Virus record (IMG/VR): IMGVR_UViG_3300035187_001598
Coordinates: 1 to 37,541 of that record
Origin: a virus
Strand: one strand, 5' to 3'
DNA: 37,541 bases
Part shown: in pieces, positions 1-8,535 of the stretch
Layout: each line of letters starts with the position of its first letter
Position numbering within the stretch: position 1 is the first letter of the stretch
Program-made: the position numbers and the translations under genes
The notes under the pieces: generated by a model
Told to the model about the DNA's origin: nothing
What the model saw: only the letters and a program-made list of their open reading frames with translations
Database searches by the model: none

Positions 1-180
1 CAACAACAACGGATACTCGAAAAACTGCATCTCTGTTTTTGGTTCTGGAACCCTCGTAGAGGACTGCGAGTTCTTAAACGTCGGTGTTGGTTCGACTGAT
101 CTAGTTGGAGGCACTCCAGAATCTTTCACAGTCTTCGCGAAACTTTCGTCCTCAAACGCAGACGGATCGCAGGGCGCAAT
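1..180. repeat. Terminal direct repeat, left copy (circular junction)
   Basis: These 180 bases recur at 37362-37541 with 178 identities. The mismatches are at 19 (G here, A at 37380) and 53 (C here, G at 37414). Both copies lie within one reading frame, which stays open across the join. This is expected when a circular or circularly permuted genome is assembled and opened at an arbitrary point. Unequal copies argue against a fixed physical terminal repeat and suggest two strain variants or read errors. Confidence 0.9.
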
Positions 181-2374
181 CGTCCGCCGCTGCATATTCC
201 GAGACGTCGGAAATTGCACAGCGTCCGGAGTTTCGACAGTTGTCGCAGAGAACACCTGCGTGTCGATTGGCGGTTACATCGACTCGAGCGCAAATTACCT
301 CTATGCCAGCGGCGTGGTTGTCGAAGACTGTAAGGTTTCCGGGTCGTACAACATCACGACTCAACGCGCACCTTTGCACGGTCTTTCGGTTTCAATCACC
401 AAGGGGGCGGTCGTCACTCGCAACTTTTTCGACGGTTATCAAGGGGTCTGCTACTACGCGGACACATGGCCGCAAATCGGAACCAAAATCTACAACAACA
501 AGGCCACCAACGTCTGGGGCTTTGTCCAGTTGAGTGCGTACAACTGGAACCGTGTGACAGGCGCTCCACTTTATCGGATCCCGTATTTCCAAGACATCTC
601 GATCACCCGGAACACAGCCACAATCGTTCAAGGCGCTGTCACATACTACAATTACACAGTCGCCGCAGACTACGGATTCGTTGTCGCTTATCTCTACGAC
701 TACGACCTGTTCCCGACATATCCCGGCCACACAAACGTGCAGGTTTCCGGGAACTCGTTCACACCGGCCACTGGCAGGAATTACGTCATGTGGAACATCG
801 GTGGATGGTGGCCTCCAATCAACAACTTCGCGGCTCCTCCGACATACAGCTACGTCAACCCAACGATTTACGAGACCGCGTCTGGAGGGGTTGTTGGTGA
901 GTTCAACACGCCCAAGATTTTCACGCTGCCAGTCGATTGGCGCGAGTTCGGTCAGTCGTTCGAGAACAAGGCGATCCGTGACCAGATCGGTTTTGGACGC
1001 GAGAAGTTCGAGAAGGTCTACACTCTGGCGAACGCATCGGAGTCTGAACTCCGAGCGATTTCGCAAAACCAAAACGAGATTGGGAAGATGCTCCGATTCT
1101 TCCAGCTCCACGGGACTGGGGGATCGTTTTGGGTTCCGGTGTGGAGGTCTGCGACAAACCTCTCGGCAAACATCGCGGCGGCATCGGTCACGTTCACTGT
1201 TCAATCGGCAACTGGATTCAAGGTCGGCGACTGGCTGGCGTTCATGCAGCCCGCAGGAATCGTTGCTCGTTCTCGAGTTGTTTCGATTGTCGGGACCACA
1301 ATCACAGTCTCATCCGCTCCCGGTGCGCTCTCAAAGGACGCCACTGTGGTCGCGCCGCTTGTACTCGCCCGCGTGCAGCGTCCGAGGCTCCAATTCGACT
1401 GGAGCAACGACAGCGTCGCGGAGGCTCGATTCCTCGTGTCCGAGGTCCCGCAGGAATACTTCGAGGGAACAGACCAGATCACGTCCAAGAATCTCGGCCT
1501 GCTGCTTACCCGCGGATACATCTACGAGTTGAGCCAGACCATCGGAGGCACGACGACCACGACACGGCTTACCTCGTTCGAGCGCGATCTGACGGTGCTC
1601 GGTCAAACGTACACGGCGCGAAAGATTGACCACGGTGCGATCAAGCAAAGCCTCTTCCTGGACCGGGACGAGATCGACGTCCGGTCAGACGTTGTCGCCG
1701 CGGATCCGTTCGTGAAGATCGCCACGAACCAATCTGAGGCTCCCCTGCGCCTCACCATCAAGTCCGTCGACGTGGTTGGATCTGTTGGTACAGACTCGCA
1801 GGTTCTGTTCACTGGAGACGTCGTCAGCGTCGCCGTAAAGGGTTCTCGTTTGACCGCCAAAGCGGTCTCGGCTGGAACTGTGTTCGATAGGCAGTATCCA
1901 CGCTTCCGGATGCAGGTTGGCTGCAACCATTCTCTGTTCTCGGTGGGTTGCGGATTGCTGACGAGCAACTGGAAGTTCACCGGCACCATCACAAATCCCG
2001 GCACGGCTGGCTTCCCGTTCGAGTTTGTGCTCGGATCAATCGCCCGGGTTGTCGGTGTTCTCCCGACGATCTCCGCGGGTTGGTTTTCCGGCGGCTGGAT
2101 CGAGATTGGGTCCGGGGACTCGATGGTCCGACGTGCGATCATCAACAACACTGCGTTGTCCGCTGGATCGCTCACCGTGACGTTGTCCCGCGACCCGACG
2201 CCATTCCCTGCGGCTGGGACGACGGTGGCTATTTACCCCGGGTGCGACGGTGCTTTCGCGACGTGCAGCAGCAAATTCTCGAACCAGTTGAACTTCGGTG
2301 GGCATCCATTCCTTCCGCCTAGCAACCCGTCGATGTTCCGAGTCTCGAAGAACATCGGAGGAGGAAAGAAGTGA
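1..2374 (+). CDS. Baseplate hub protein, C-terminal part (beta-helix end, second hub domain, DUF2163-like)
   Basis: This is the 3' part of the gene that starts at 36286. The frame is open from base 2 and matches the frame at 37363, giving a joined protein of 1149 residues, of which 360-1149 lie here. Residues to about 640 continue a parallel beta-helix, with recurring rungs such as VVEDC, VRRC and VTRN. Residues about 670-845 form a globular domain with FWVPVW and NDSVAEARF motifs, related to one at the N-terminus. Residues about 855-1149 resemble DUF2163/BR0599 phage proteins, with an RFRMQVGCNHSLFSVGCGL stretch near 998 and a final segment of CDGAFATC, NFGGHPFLP and NP. In gene transfer agents this family is the tail hub. 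The following peptidase gene fits that order. An ATG at 260 is not the real start. Confidence 0.85.
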   Translation, partial: NNNGYSKNCISVFGSGTLVEDCEFLNVGVGSTDLVGGTPESFTVFAKLSSSNADGSQGAIVRRCIFRDVGNCTASGVSTVVAENTCVSIGGYIDSSANYLYASGVVVEDCKVSGSYNITTQRAPLHGLSVSITKGAVVTRNFFDGYQGVCYYADTWPQIGTKIYNNKATNVWGFVQLSAYNWNRVTGAPLYRIPYFQDISITRNTATIVQGAVTYYNYTVAADYGFVVAYLYDYDLFPTYPGHTNVQVSGNSFTPATGRNYVMWNIGGWWPPINNFAAPPTYSYVNPTIYETASGGVVGEFNTPKIFTLPVDWREFGQSFENKAIRDQIGFGREKFEKVYTLANASESELRAISQNQNEIGKMLRFFQLHGTGGSFWVPVWRSATNLSANIAAASVTFTVQSATGFKVGDWLAFMQPAGIVARSRVVSIVGTTITVSSAPGALSKDATVVAPLVLARVQRPRLQFDWSNDSVAEARFLVSEVPQEYFEGTDQITSKNLGLLLTRGYIYELSQTIGGTTTTTRLTSFERDLTVLGQTYTARKIDHGAIKQSLFLDRDEIDVRSDVVAADPFVKIATNQSEAPLRLTIKSVDVVGSVGTDSQVLFTGDVVSVAVKGSRLTAKAVSAGTVFDRQYPRFRMQVGCNHSLFSVGCGLLTSNWKFTGTITNPGTAGFPFEFVLGSIARVVGVLPTISAGWFSGGWIEIGSGDSMVRRAIINNTALSAGSLTVTLSRDPTPFPAAGTTVAIYPGCDGAFATCSSKFSNQLNFGGHPFLPPSNPSMFRVSKNIGGGKK

Positions 2375-2811
2375 GCTGGTGGACTCCAGAACGTTTGTCT
2401 GTCCTTGAGGCCGAGGCCGTGTCGTGGATCGGCACTCCGTTCGCTGCGAACAGTTGCAGCAAGGGTGATGGGGTCTCGTGCGCGAAGCTCTGCGGGGCGC
2501 TCTACACGGCAGCAGGATTCGAGGGGATCATTGTCCCCGACGGACAGACCGCGCACGCACGGTTCAATCAAGCGTCGATCATCACGCCGTTCTTCGACGG
2601 CCACCCATACTTTGCATCCGTAGACCCAGCCTCTCGTATGGCTGGAGACGTCCTCGGATTCACGATTGGAAAATGCGTGCATCACATGGGAATCCTCCTT
2701 GGTGGAGATCACTTCATCCATTCGTGCGACCATGTCGGAGTGATCGTCTCGGATGTAAAAGACGCGACGTGGCTGAGTCGGCTGTCTAACGTGTGGAGAC
2801 CTAAAGCATGA
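2371..2811 (+). CDS. NlpC/P60-type tail-tip peptidase
   Basis: This is a 146-residue protein starting with GTG in a GTGA overlap with the hub gene, behind a strong GGAGGAGG ribosome site. Residues 12-120 resemble phage NlpC/P60 cell-wall peptidases. A candidate catalytic Cys37 sits in GVSCAKLCG, His105 in VHHMGILLG and His117 in HFIHS. The Asp that usually precedes the cysteine is Ser here. Proteins of this type sit in the tail tip and cut peptidoglycan peptides during DNA entry. In gene transfer agents the homologous gene (g14) lies between the DUF2163 hub gene and the large tip protein, exactly as here. No signal peptide is visible, consistent with incorporation into the virion. Family assignment rests on motifs and context. 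Confidence 0.8.
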   Translation: MSWWTPERLSVLEAEAVSWIGTPFAANSCSKGDGVSCAKLCGALYTAAGFEGIIVPDGQTAHARFNQASIITPFFDGHPYFASVDPASRMAGDVLGFTIGKCVHHMGILLGGDHFIHSCDHVGVIVSDVKDATWLSRLSNVWRPKA

Positions 2812-3002
2812 AGGGCGCGAGCAACATCAAACCGGATCCGGAGCTGGAGATCGCAAACAACAACCCGGACGACTACTCGACCAACCAAGAGGCGACTGTC
2901 ATGCCGTGGTTCACCGGAGAACAGAAAATCGCAGTCCGGTGGATCTCTCCAGTTTACGAGCAACAGACCAAGGCGGTCACAGATCGCCCCGGCAAAAAGT
3001 AA
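2808..3002 (+). CDS. Small protein between tail peptidase and tail-tip protein
   Basis: This 64-residue protein starts in an ATGA overlap with the peptidase gene and ends 9 bases before the tail-tip gene. It is hydrophilic, with an Asn/Asp/Pro-rich first half and a more ordered second half around MPWFTGEQKIAVRWISPVYE. No signal peptide or membrane segment is visible. I do not recognise the family. Its position in the tail-tip operon suggests a minor tip component or assembly factor, by context only. Confidence 0.65.
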   Translation: MKGASNIKPDPELEIANNNPDDYSTNQEATVMPWFTGEQKIAVRWISPVYEQQTKAVTDRPGKK

Positions 3003-3011
3003 GGAAACACT

Positions 3012-6000
3012 ATGGGAGGCGGAGGAAAAGGCGGCGGCGGCGGGGCATCAACTTACGACTACTTCGGCTCGATCGCCGGTGCGATTTGTATAGGACAGAT
3101 CGACTCGATCCTCGCGATCCTCATCGACTCAAAGATCGTTTGGCCGAAAGAGCCGGAGTGGAAATCCGGTGAGTCCATCTCAATCTACGCGTTGAGGACG
3201 TACAACGGCGCAGTCTATCAAGCGCTCCAAAGTCACACGACGTCCGGTGCCAACCAGCCGCCTAACTCCAGTTTCTGGACGCGCTACCAGTTGGTCCGGC
3301 CTGCGGCTCCCACTTGGACTGCTGGGACGACGTTCCAGCAGTACAGTTACTGCACGTTCAACGGGACGGTCTACATCGCCGTCCAGACCCACACCTCAGC
3401 GGTTGCCAACCAGCCTCCCAACGCGACCTATTGGGCAGCGTCCCAGATTGGCCCGCAATCGATCACGGTTCCGGATTATGGCACCGCGTATCTTTACTGG
3501 GGCACAGACACCCAAACGCTCGACACTGTCTCCGAAAAAGTCCTAAGCGACAACGGTCACCCACCGTACAGAAGGCAAGCGATTCTCGTATTGCGGAACT
3601 TCTATTTCGGTCGCGAACGAAACGCTGCGCCAAACGTCGAGGTGATCGTCCGGAGGGCTCCGCAACAGTCTGCGATCCCGTTGTCATCGAGTGCAGCCTA
3701 CCTAGGAGATGGACAGGCCAACCCGGTTGGAGCGCTGGTCGACTTGTACACGAACCCGGTCTATGGGGCCGGACTCACGCTCGACGCCGTTGGAGGACCA
3801 GACTCAACGACAGCCGCGGCAACGGCGAACGCTCTGATCACAGAAGCAAACCAGACGTGGATCTCTCCGATCCTCCAGCAGGCCAAGACGCTGCGCCAAT
3901 TCACCGCGGACATGCTCGCGTATTTCGACGGCTGGATGCGGTTCTCGAAGTCCGGCGAGATCGAGTTTGGGAAGTTTCCGCACAACACCGCCGCTCCGGT
4001 ATTCACTCCCGCAAATACGATCGACTTCTCCGATCTCATCGACGAGATCACCTACTCAGCCGAGGGTTTTGCGAGCACCTACAACCAGACCCAAGTGAAG
4101 TTCAACGACCGCGAGAGGTCGTTCAAAGACAGCGCAGTCAACAGCGTGTCTGGGTGGAACATCGCGGTGACCGGTGAGCCCAGGACAGCGAAGATTGACC
4201 GCCCGTGGATCACGCGACGCCAGCAGGCAAGCGACCACGCAGCCGAGTGGCAGAAGATTTACTCAGAGCCAAAGGTCAGTGGGAGCCTCGTGGTCCGCTC
4301 CGAAAAGGCGGAGACGATCCTCCCCGGCGATCTATTCCTTCTCACGCACGACGATCTCTCGGTGTCGATGGTTTGCCGGTGCATTGGCAAGGACATCGCG
4401 CAACCTCCAGCGGGTCGCGTCACGATCCGATTCGAGACTGACAGGGCGTCGTCCGGCCTGCCGTACCAGCCGACACCGGCGGCAAGCTCCGGCATCGAGT
4501 ACCCAGACGCGGAACAGATCACGCTCTACCAGTTCTTTCAGCCTCCCGCAGGAATGATCGAAGGCGCTGAGACCTATTCTCTTTGCGCTCTGATGGCCCG
4601 CACAAGCGCTTTGACGACCGGGGCCACGGTCTACCTACAGCAGGAGGACAAGTCGGCCTTCTACGAGTTGGAGAAGACCATTGGGTTTGCTGTCCACGGA
4701 ACGCTTTCGCAGTCTTACAACCCAACGATGACCCGCACGACGTCGACTCGTGCGCGGACTTCTAACGTTGTCACGATCACCACGCCGACAGCCCACGGTC
4801 TGATGGCTGGAATGACTGTCCAGATCAGTGGTCTAGGAGGAAACGGCTTCAACGGTCGGTTCCAGATCGAGACAGCTCCCCCCAATTCTCCAAACCTTTT
4901 TACCTACATATCGCCGGGAGCAAACGTCGGCACGACAACCGACACTGGCGGCACGATCGACCCGTTCAACGACGACGTAAGCGAGGATTTCCGTTTCACG
5001 CTCAACGCGAACTCGGTGTCTGCTGACGTCGCTCGAATCCTGTCGGCCACCCAGACCGAGGACGCGATCAACGACCGTCGGATTTACGTCATGTCGTTCG
5101 ACTACACGGACACGACTAAGTTCGAGATCTTCACCCTGCGCGCTGCCGCGGTCACGAGTGGAGTCTACCGTCTGAAGCTCCGCCGACAGGAGTTTGGATC
5201 AACCAAACGTACCGGAGCGACCGGTGATCTTGTCTGGATCGGATACCGAAGCGACCTCGTGCCGCTTCAGCCCCAGCAGTTCATCGGAGCGGTTGCAGAG
5301 AACAAGAACGTCACGTTCCGAATCCAGTCCCAGAACGGGGTCAACACTGCCGATCTTGCTGACACGACAGTCTGCCCCAACATCGCGTTCGCATTTGCGG
5401 ACCCCTACAAGCCGGAATTCGTTTTCGAGTCGGTCCGGAAGGACGGTGTCGAGATCACGGACTTCTCAGTCCACTACGAGACCGACGACGTGTGGAACGT
5501 GAGCGGCAAGATCACAGACAAGTCCGGCAACATCACCGATTCTTCGGTCTACGCTCTCGACGGCGCAATCAAACTACCAATCTGGATCAACGCCTCAGAA
5601 CCGGTCGCCGAGGTGCGTTTTGCGACTCGTTTCGTTCTGCCGTCCGTCGGGACATGGCAGGTCTTCGCAGAGGCCCGCGATTCGTCTGGGCGCATCGTCC
5701 GAAAGCAACTCACCGCGGCGGCTGCTCCGAACACACCGGTCACGATCCAAATCCGCCAGAACAACCAAGCGGCCACACCAACGGCCAGCCCAGTCGGACA
5801 AGTGTTCCCTCAAGGCACCGCATGGCCAAAATCGGTGACGCTTTCATCTGCTACGGCTGGAAGCTCAATCGACTACGAGATTGTCGACGTCGGAGCGATC
5901 TCAACCGGGACTTGGACCACGATCGCTGCGACGAGTGGAACGGTGTCCGTTGCGTTGAACAAACGCGTTTACGCTCGCGCCCACACAACCGGCCAGAACT

Positions 6001-6086
6001 ACAGTTCGACCGTATTTTGGGACTACACAGAAGCGTGGAACACGCTTAGGCCAAGCGGCGGAACGATCTCAACGACGGCGTCTTAA
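3012..6086 (+). CDS. Large tail-tip / host-specificity protein (gpJ or GTA megatron-like)
   Basis: This 1024-residue protein ends the tail operon. Its start is a glycine-rich MGGGGKGGGGG followed by YDYFGSIAGAICIG, a form common at the N-terminus of central tail-tip proteins. Residues about 50-90 and 101-141 are two tandem modules, each ending in ANQPPN plus an aromatic and Trp; they resemble carbohydrate-binding modules of family 5/12. The middle (about 160-480) carries the conserved host-specificity region, including ILVLRNFYFG, ITYSAEGF and a LPGDLFLL-like segment. Beta-rich modules follow. The C-terminus (about 925-1010) resembles a chitobiase C-terminal-type repeat (PKSVTLSSATAGSSIDYEI). 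It should form the tail tip that contacts the cell surface. It has no TIM-barrel domain that I can see, unlike the gene transfer agent homologue. Start: ATG after GTAAGGAAACACT. Confidence 0.85.
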   Translation: MGGGGKGGGGGASTYDYFGSIAGAICIGQIDSILAILIDSKIVWPKEPEWKSGESISIYALRTYNGAVYQALQSHTTSGANQPPNSSFWTRYQLVRPAAPTWTAGTTFQQYSYCTFNGTVYIAVQTHTSAVANQPPNATYWAASQIGPQSITVPDYGTAYLYWGTDTQTLDTVSEKVLSDNGHPPYRRQAILVLRNFYFGRERNAAPNVEVIVRRAPQQSAIPLSSSAAYLGDGQANPVGALVDLYTNPVYGAGLTLDAVGGPDSTTAAATANALITEANQTWISPILQQAKTLRQFTADMLAYFDGWMRFSKSGEIEFGKFPHNTAAPVFTPANTIDFSDLIDEITYSAEGFASTYNQTQVKFNDRERSFKDSAVNSVSGWNIAVTGEPRTAKIDRPWITRRQQASDHAAEWQKIYSEPKVSGSLVVRSEKAETILPGDLFLLTHDDLSVSMVCRCIGKDIAQPPAGRVTIRFETDRASSGLPYQPTPAASSGIEYPDAEQITLYQFFQPPAGMIEGAETYSLCALMARTSALTTGATVYLQQEDKSAFYELEKTIGFAVHGTLSQSYNPTMTRTTSTRARTSNVVTITTPTAHGLMAGMTVQISGLGGNGFNGRFQIETAPPNSPNLFTYISPGANVGTTTDTGGTIDPFNDDVSEDFRFTLNANSVSADVARILSATQTEDAINDRRIYVMSFDYTDTTKFEIFTLRAAAVTSGVYRLKLRRQEFGSTKRTGATGDLVWIGYRSDLVPLQPQQFIGAVAENKNVTFRIQSQNGVNTADLADTTVCPNIAFAFADPYKPEFVFESVRKDGVEITDFSVHYETDDVWNVSGKITDKSGNITDSSVYALDGAIKLPIWINASEPVAEVRFATRFVLPSVGTWQVFAEARDSSGRIVRKQLTAAAAPNTPVTIQIRQNNQAATPTASPVGQVFPQGTAWPKSVTLSSATAGSSIDYEIVDVGAISTGTWTTIAATSGTVSVALNKRVYARAHTTGQNYSSTVFWDYTEAWNTLRPSGGTISTTAS

Positions 6087-6106
6087 AACTGGGCTTTTTT
6101 GCGAGA

Positions 6107-6136
6107 AACCGAAGATTTTCACGCTTCGTTCTTTTC
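6107..6136 (+). terminator. Weak hairpin after the tail-tip gene, possible terminator
   Basis: Five-base arms CGAAG (6110-6114) and CTTCG (6124-6128) enclose a 9-base loop and are followed by TTCTTTT. It lies 24 bases after the last tail gene and before the first early gene, a sensible place for termination. The stem is short and the T-run is interrupted, so this is tentative. The rest of 6087-6168 shows no gene. Confidence 0.25.
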
Positions 6137-6168
6137 GTGCCGTCGTCTCGCCGTAGATTGGTGACGCA

Positions 6169-6357
6169 TTGAACGCGCACTCGCAGCAGACTGACGACAC
6201 GTTGTTGACAGCCCGGCAGGTCGCCGAACTTCTCCAACTGTCTCCCCGCCGGATCCGTGAATACGCGGCGAGTGGGAAAATCCCAGCGATCCGTTTGAAC
6301 AAGCGTGATCTCCGTTTTCATTGGCCGACCGTTCTTCAGCGGTTGGCTGAAAGTTGA
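6169..6357 (+). CDS. Excisionase-family HTH DNA-binding protein
   Basis: This is a 62-residue protein. Residues 10-58 form a MerR/excisionase-type helix-turn-helix (HTH_17) domain: LLTARQVAELLQLSPRRIREY, a small loop, then SGKIPAIRLNKRDLRFHWPTVLQRL. Such proteins bind DNA as excisionases or small regulators. The TTG start is forced, because the upstream GTG at 6161 runs into a stop after three codons. It is the first gene after the tail operon and stands before recT, so it may control early genes. No integrase is found anywhere in the window, so an excisionase role is less likely than a regulatory one. Confidence 0.75.
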   Translation: MNAHSQQTDDTLLTARQVAELLQLSPRRIREYAASGKIPAIRLNKRDLRFHWPTVLQRLAES

Positions 6358-6375
6358 AACCAAACAAAGTATCCA

Positions 6376-7173
6376 ATGAACCAAACCAAACAGTCAGCGC
6401 TCGCGGTTATGGCGAGCAAGTACAGCGTCGAGGCTCCCAAGCTCCTCGACACCCTCAAGTCGACACTGATGCCGAAAGCGTCAAACGAGGAGATGATGGC
6501 GTTTGTCCTCGTGGCCAACAGTTACGACCTCAACCCGTTCACGAAGGAAATTTACGCCTTCCCAAACCGGTCTGGCGGCATCTCTCCGGTGGTCAGTGTG
6601 GACGGCTGGATGAAACTGATGAACCGCCAGCCCCAGTTCGACGGGATATCGTTCCGCTGCGAGGAGGCCGACGGCAAACCGGTTAGCGTCACTGCCACTA
6701 TCTACCTCAAGGACCGCTCAAGGCCTGTCGAAGTCACCGAGTATTTTGCCGAATGCTACCGATCAACGGAGCCTTGGAAATCCCACCCGCGGCGGATGCT
6801 CCGGCACAAGGCTCTCATCCAAGCTGCTCGCGTCGCGTTTGGCTTCTCCGGAATCACCGACGAGGACGAGGCCGCGAACGTGGTCAATCTCAATGCCGAA
6901 CCCGCAAAGCCGATCTTTAAGGAGCCGAAGTCTGCGGAGGTCATCATCGAGACGAAGGCCATAGAGGCCGAGAAAACGATCCAGCAGCAACTGGCGGACA
7001 TCGTGGTTGGCGCTGGATTCACATGGGCTGCGTTTGAACCGTTCGCTGTCGGGCTCGATCTAATCGAGGCTGGTAAGTTCACGACCTTCGACGACCTGCC
7101 GGACGATGTTGTGACCAAGTGCCTAGTGGCCAAAAATGGGATGGTGCGCGCTTTGAAAGGGGGAAATAAATGA
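6376..7173 (+). CDS. RecT/Bet-family single-strand annealing protein
   Basis: This 265-residue protein matches the lambda Bet / RecT family in its first 170 residues: LNPFTKEIYAFP, then GGISPVVSVDGWMKLMNRQPQFDGISF, and PRRMLRHKALIQAARVAFGFSGI. Such proteins bind single-stranded DNA, form rings or filaments, and anneal complementary strands. The C-terminal 90 residues are variable. It is paired with the Cas4-like nuclease at 7450, as lambda bet is with exo. The ATG is preceded by GTATCCA instead of a Shine-Dalgarno site. Its stop overlaps the next start (ATGA). Confidence 0.92.
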   Translation: MNQTKQSALAVMASKYSVEAPKLLDTLKSTLMPKASNEEMMAFVLVANSYDLNPFTKEIYAFPNRSGGISPVVSVDGWMKLMNRQPQFDGISFRCEEADGKPVSVTATIYLKDRSRPVEVTEYFAECYRSTEPWKSHPRRMLRHKALIQAARVAFGFSGITDEDEAANVVNLNAEPAKPIFKEPKSAEVIIETKAIEAEKTIQQQLADIVVGAGFTWAAFEPFAVGLDLIEAGKFTTFDDLPDDVVTKCLVAKNGMVRALKGGNK

Positions 7174-7457
7174 ACCCCAAACTTGAAGCAATCGCTGCGG
7201 AGGCCGGAAGGCAACTCTCGGCTCTAATTGGGGAGGCCGCTGACGACATCGCCCGTGGCATTGAAGTGGCCGTTGAGGAGGCGCAGGCAAACGAGACGGA
7301 GGCCAAGTTCTCCATCTCGTTCGCAGTGCAGTTGAACCTCGACCGCAACACGGTCACACACCGGCTGGCATTTGCGACTCGGCACAAGTTTGAGAGCGTC
7401 GGCTCGATGCCGGATCCGGACCAAATGAAGCTGCCGATTGGAGGTGACCATGAGTGA
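7170..7457 (+). CDS. Small conserved-looking recombination-operon protein
   Basis: This 95-residue protein lies between recT and the exonuclease gene and overlaps both, behind an AAGGGGG ribosome site. The first half is helical and acidic (residues 1-45). The second half looks like a beta-hairpin unit: KFSISFAVQLNLDRNTVTHRLAF, then Asp-Pro-Asp-Gln and LPI. I recall similar small proteins next to phage RecT and nuclease genes, but none with a firmly known function. By position it may be a partner of the annealing protein or exonuclease; that is inference only. Confidence 0.75.
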   Translation: MNPKLEAIAAEAGRQLSALIGEAADDIARGIEVAVEEAQANETEAKFSISFAVQLNLDRNTVTHRLAFATRHKFESVGSMPDPDQMKLPIGGDHE

Positions 7458-8535
7458 CGAACGCGAAGGGCTCCCTAGTGCGTCAGCGTTCTCGCGATAC
7501 GCTCTTTGCCCCGGATCGTGGGCTCTGGAGCAGACAATCCCAGAGGAACGCACCAGCGACGACGCTGCGATGGGAACACGCATTCACGCTGCGCTGGCCG
7601 GGGAGAGGGTGCAGCTTAACGACGACGAGAATCGGATCGCTGATCTATGCAGCGAGCACGAGTCCCGATTGGTCATCGACACGTTCGGACCGGTCGTCAT
7701 GTCCCCGGTGCGCGAGGAGCGTCTCTGGGGCTACGATCACCGGCTCCAGCGGACGTTCTCCGGAAAGCCGGACGCGGTGTATGTCCACGAAGGCCGGGCT
7801 CTTCTGATCGACTACAAGACTGGCCGAGGATCGGTGGAACACGCATCGGAAAACCTCCAGCTCCGAGCGCTTGCAGTGCTGGCGGCAGAGAAATGGGAAG
7901 TCCACGACGTCACGGTCGCGATCATTCAGCCGATGGCCGGACATCCCACAATGGCCCGCTATCGCGCAAACGATCTCGATAGGGCGTTTTTCGAGGTCAA
8001 AGGGATAGTGGACTCGATCCGGCTGCCGCACGCGCCCAGAAGGCCAAGCGCGGACGCCTGCAAATGGTGCCGAGGGAAGGCCGCATGCCCCGAAGCCCGT
8101 GAGGCTGCCGTTGCCCCGGTGCTGGACCACGCGCCGGTGGGCATAACGCCGGACGCTATGGCTGCAACGCTGACGTCTGAGACGTTGGGCCTGTTCCTCG
8201 AGCGTGCAGCGATGGCTGAGTCGATTATCGAGGCGTGCAGGGCAGAGGCTCGACGCCGCATCTCCGAGGGAGAAAAAGTGAAGGGTTGGAAGCTCAAGGA
8301 AGGCGCAACCCGGGAGACCATTACCAAACCGGAAACGGTCTTCGCTCGCTTCTGCGAAGCCGGTGGCACCAGCGAGCAGTTCCTGCCGGTTGTCACCGTC
8401 GCCAAGGCAAAGCTCAAGGATGCCTTGAAGACCGTCACCGGAACCAAAGGCAAAGATCTTGAAACCAAACTTTCCGAGCTGCTGGAAGGCTGCACGGAGT
8501 CCAAACAAACAACACCAAGTCTAGTTGCAGAATGA
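7450..8535 (+). CDS. Cas4-like PD-(D/E)XK exonuclease with iron-sulfur cysteines (DUF2800-like)
   Basis: This 361-residue protein carries the nuclease core GTRIHAAL (His46), GKPDAV (Asp108) and LLIDYKTG (Asp121, Lys123), the PD-(D/E)XK signature. Four cysteines are arranged as in Cas4 and AddB: Cys20 near the N-terminus, then Cys204, Cys207 and Cys213 in CKWCRGKAAC. They probably hold a 4Fe-4S cluster. It should resect double-stranded DNA ends so that the RecT protein can load. I chose the ATG at 7450, 5 bases after GGAGG, over an in-frame TTG at 7438. The ATG overlaps the previous stop. The C-terminal 120 residues are likely DNA-binding or partner-binding. Confidence 0.9.
   Translation: MSDEREGLPSASAFSRYALCPGSWALEQTIPEERTSDDAAMGTRIHAALAGERVQLNDDENRIADLCSEHESRLVIDTFGPVVMSPVREERLWGYDHRLQRTFSGKPDAVYVHEGRALLIDYKTGRGSVEHASENLQLRALAVLAAEKWEVHDVTVAIIQPMAGHPTMARYRANDLDRAFFEVKGIVDSIRLPHAPRRPSADACKWCRGKAACPEAREAAVAPVLDHAPVGITPDAMAATLTSETLGLFLERAAMAESIIEACRAEARRRISEGEKVKGWKLKEGATRETITKPETVFARFCEAGGTSEQFLPVVTVAKAKLKDALKTVTGTKGKDLETKLSELLEGCTESKQTTPSLVAE

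Noticed and set aside
1-180. Diversity-generating retroelement template and variable repeats
   Set aside because: Only two differences, not focused on adenines, and no reverse transcriptase is encoded. Assembly overlap explains the repeat.
392-1204. A 270-codon frame on the minus strand
   Set aside because: Antisense shadow of the hub gene, with no recognisable domains.
6169-6357. Evidence of a temperate lifestyle from an excisionase-like protein
   Set aside because: No integrase, attachment site or CI-type repressor is found; the same fold serves as a general small regulator.
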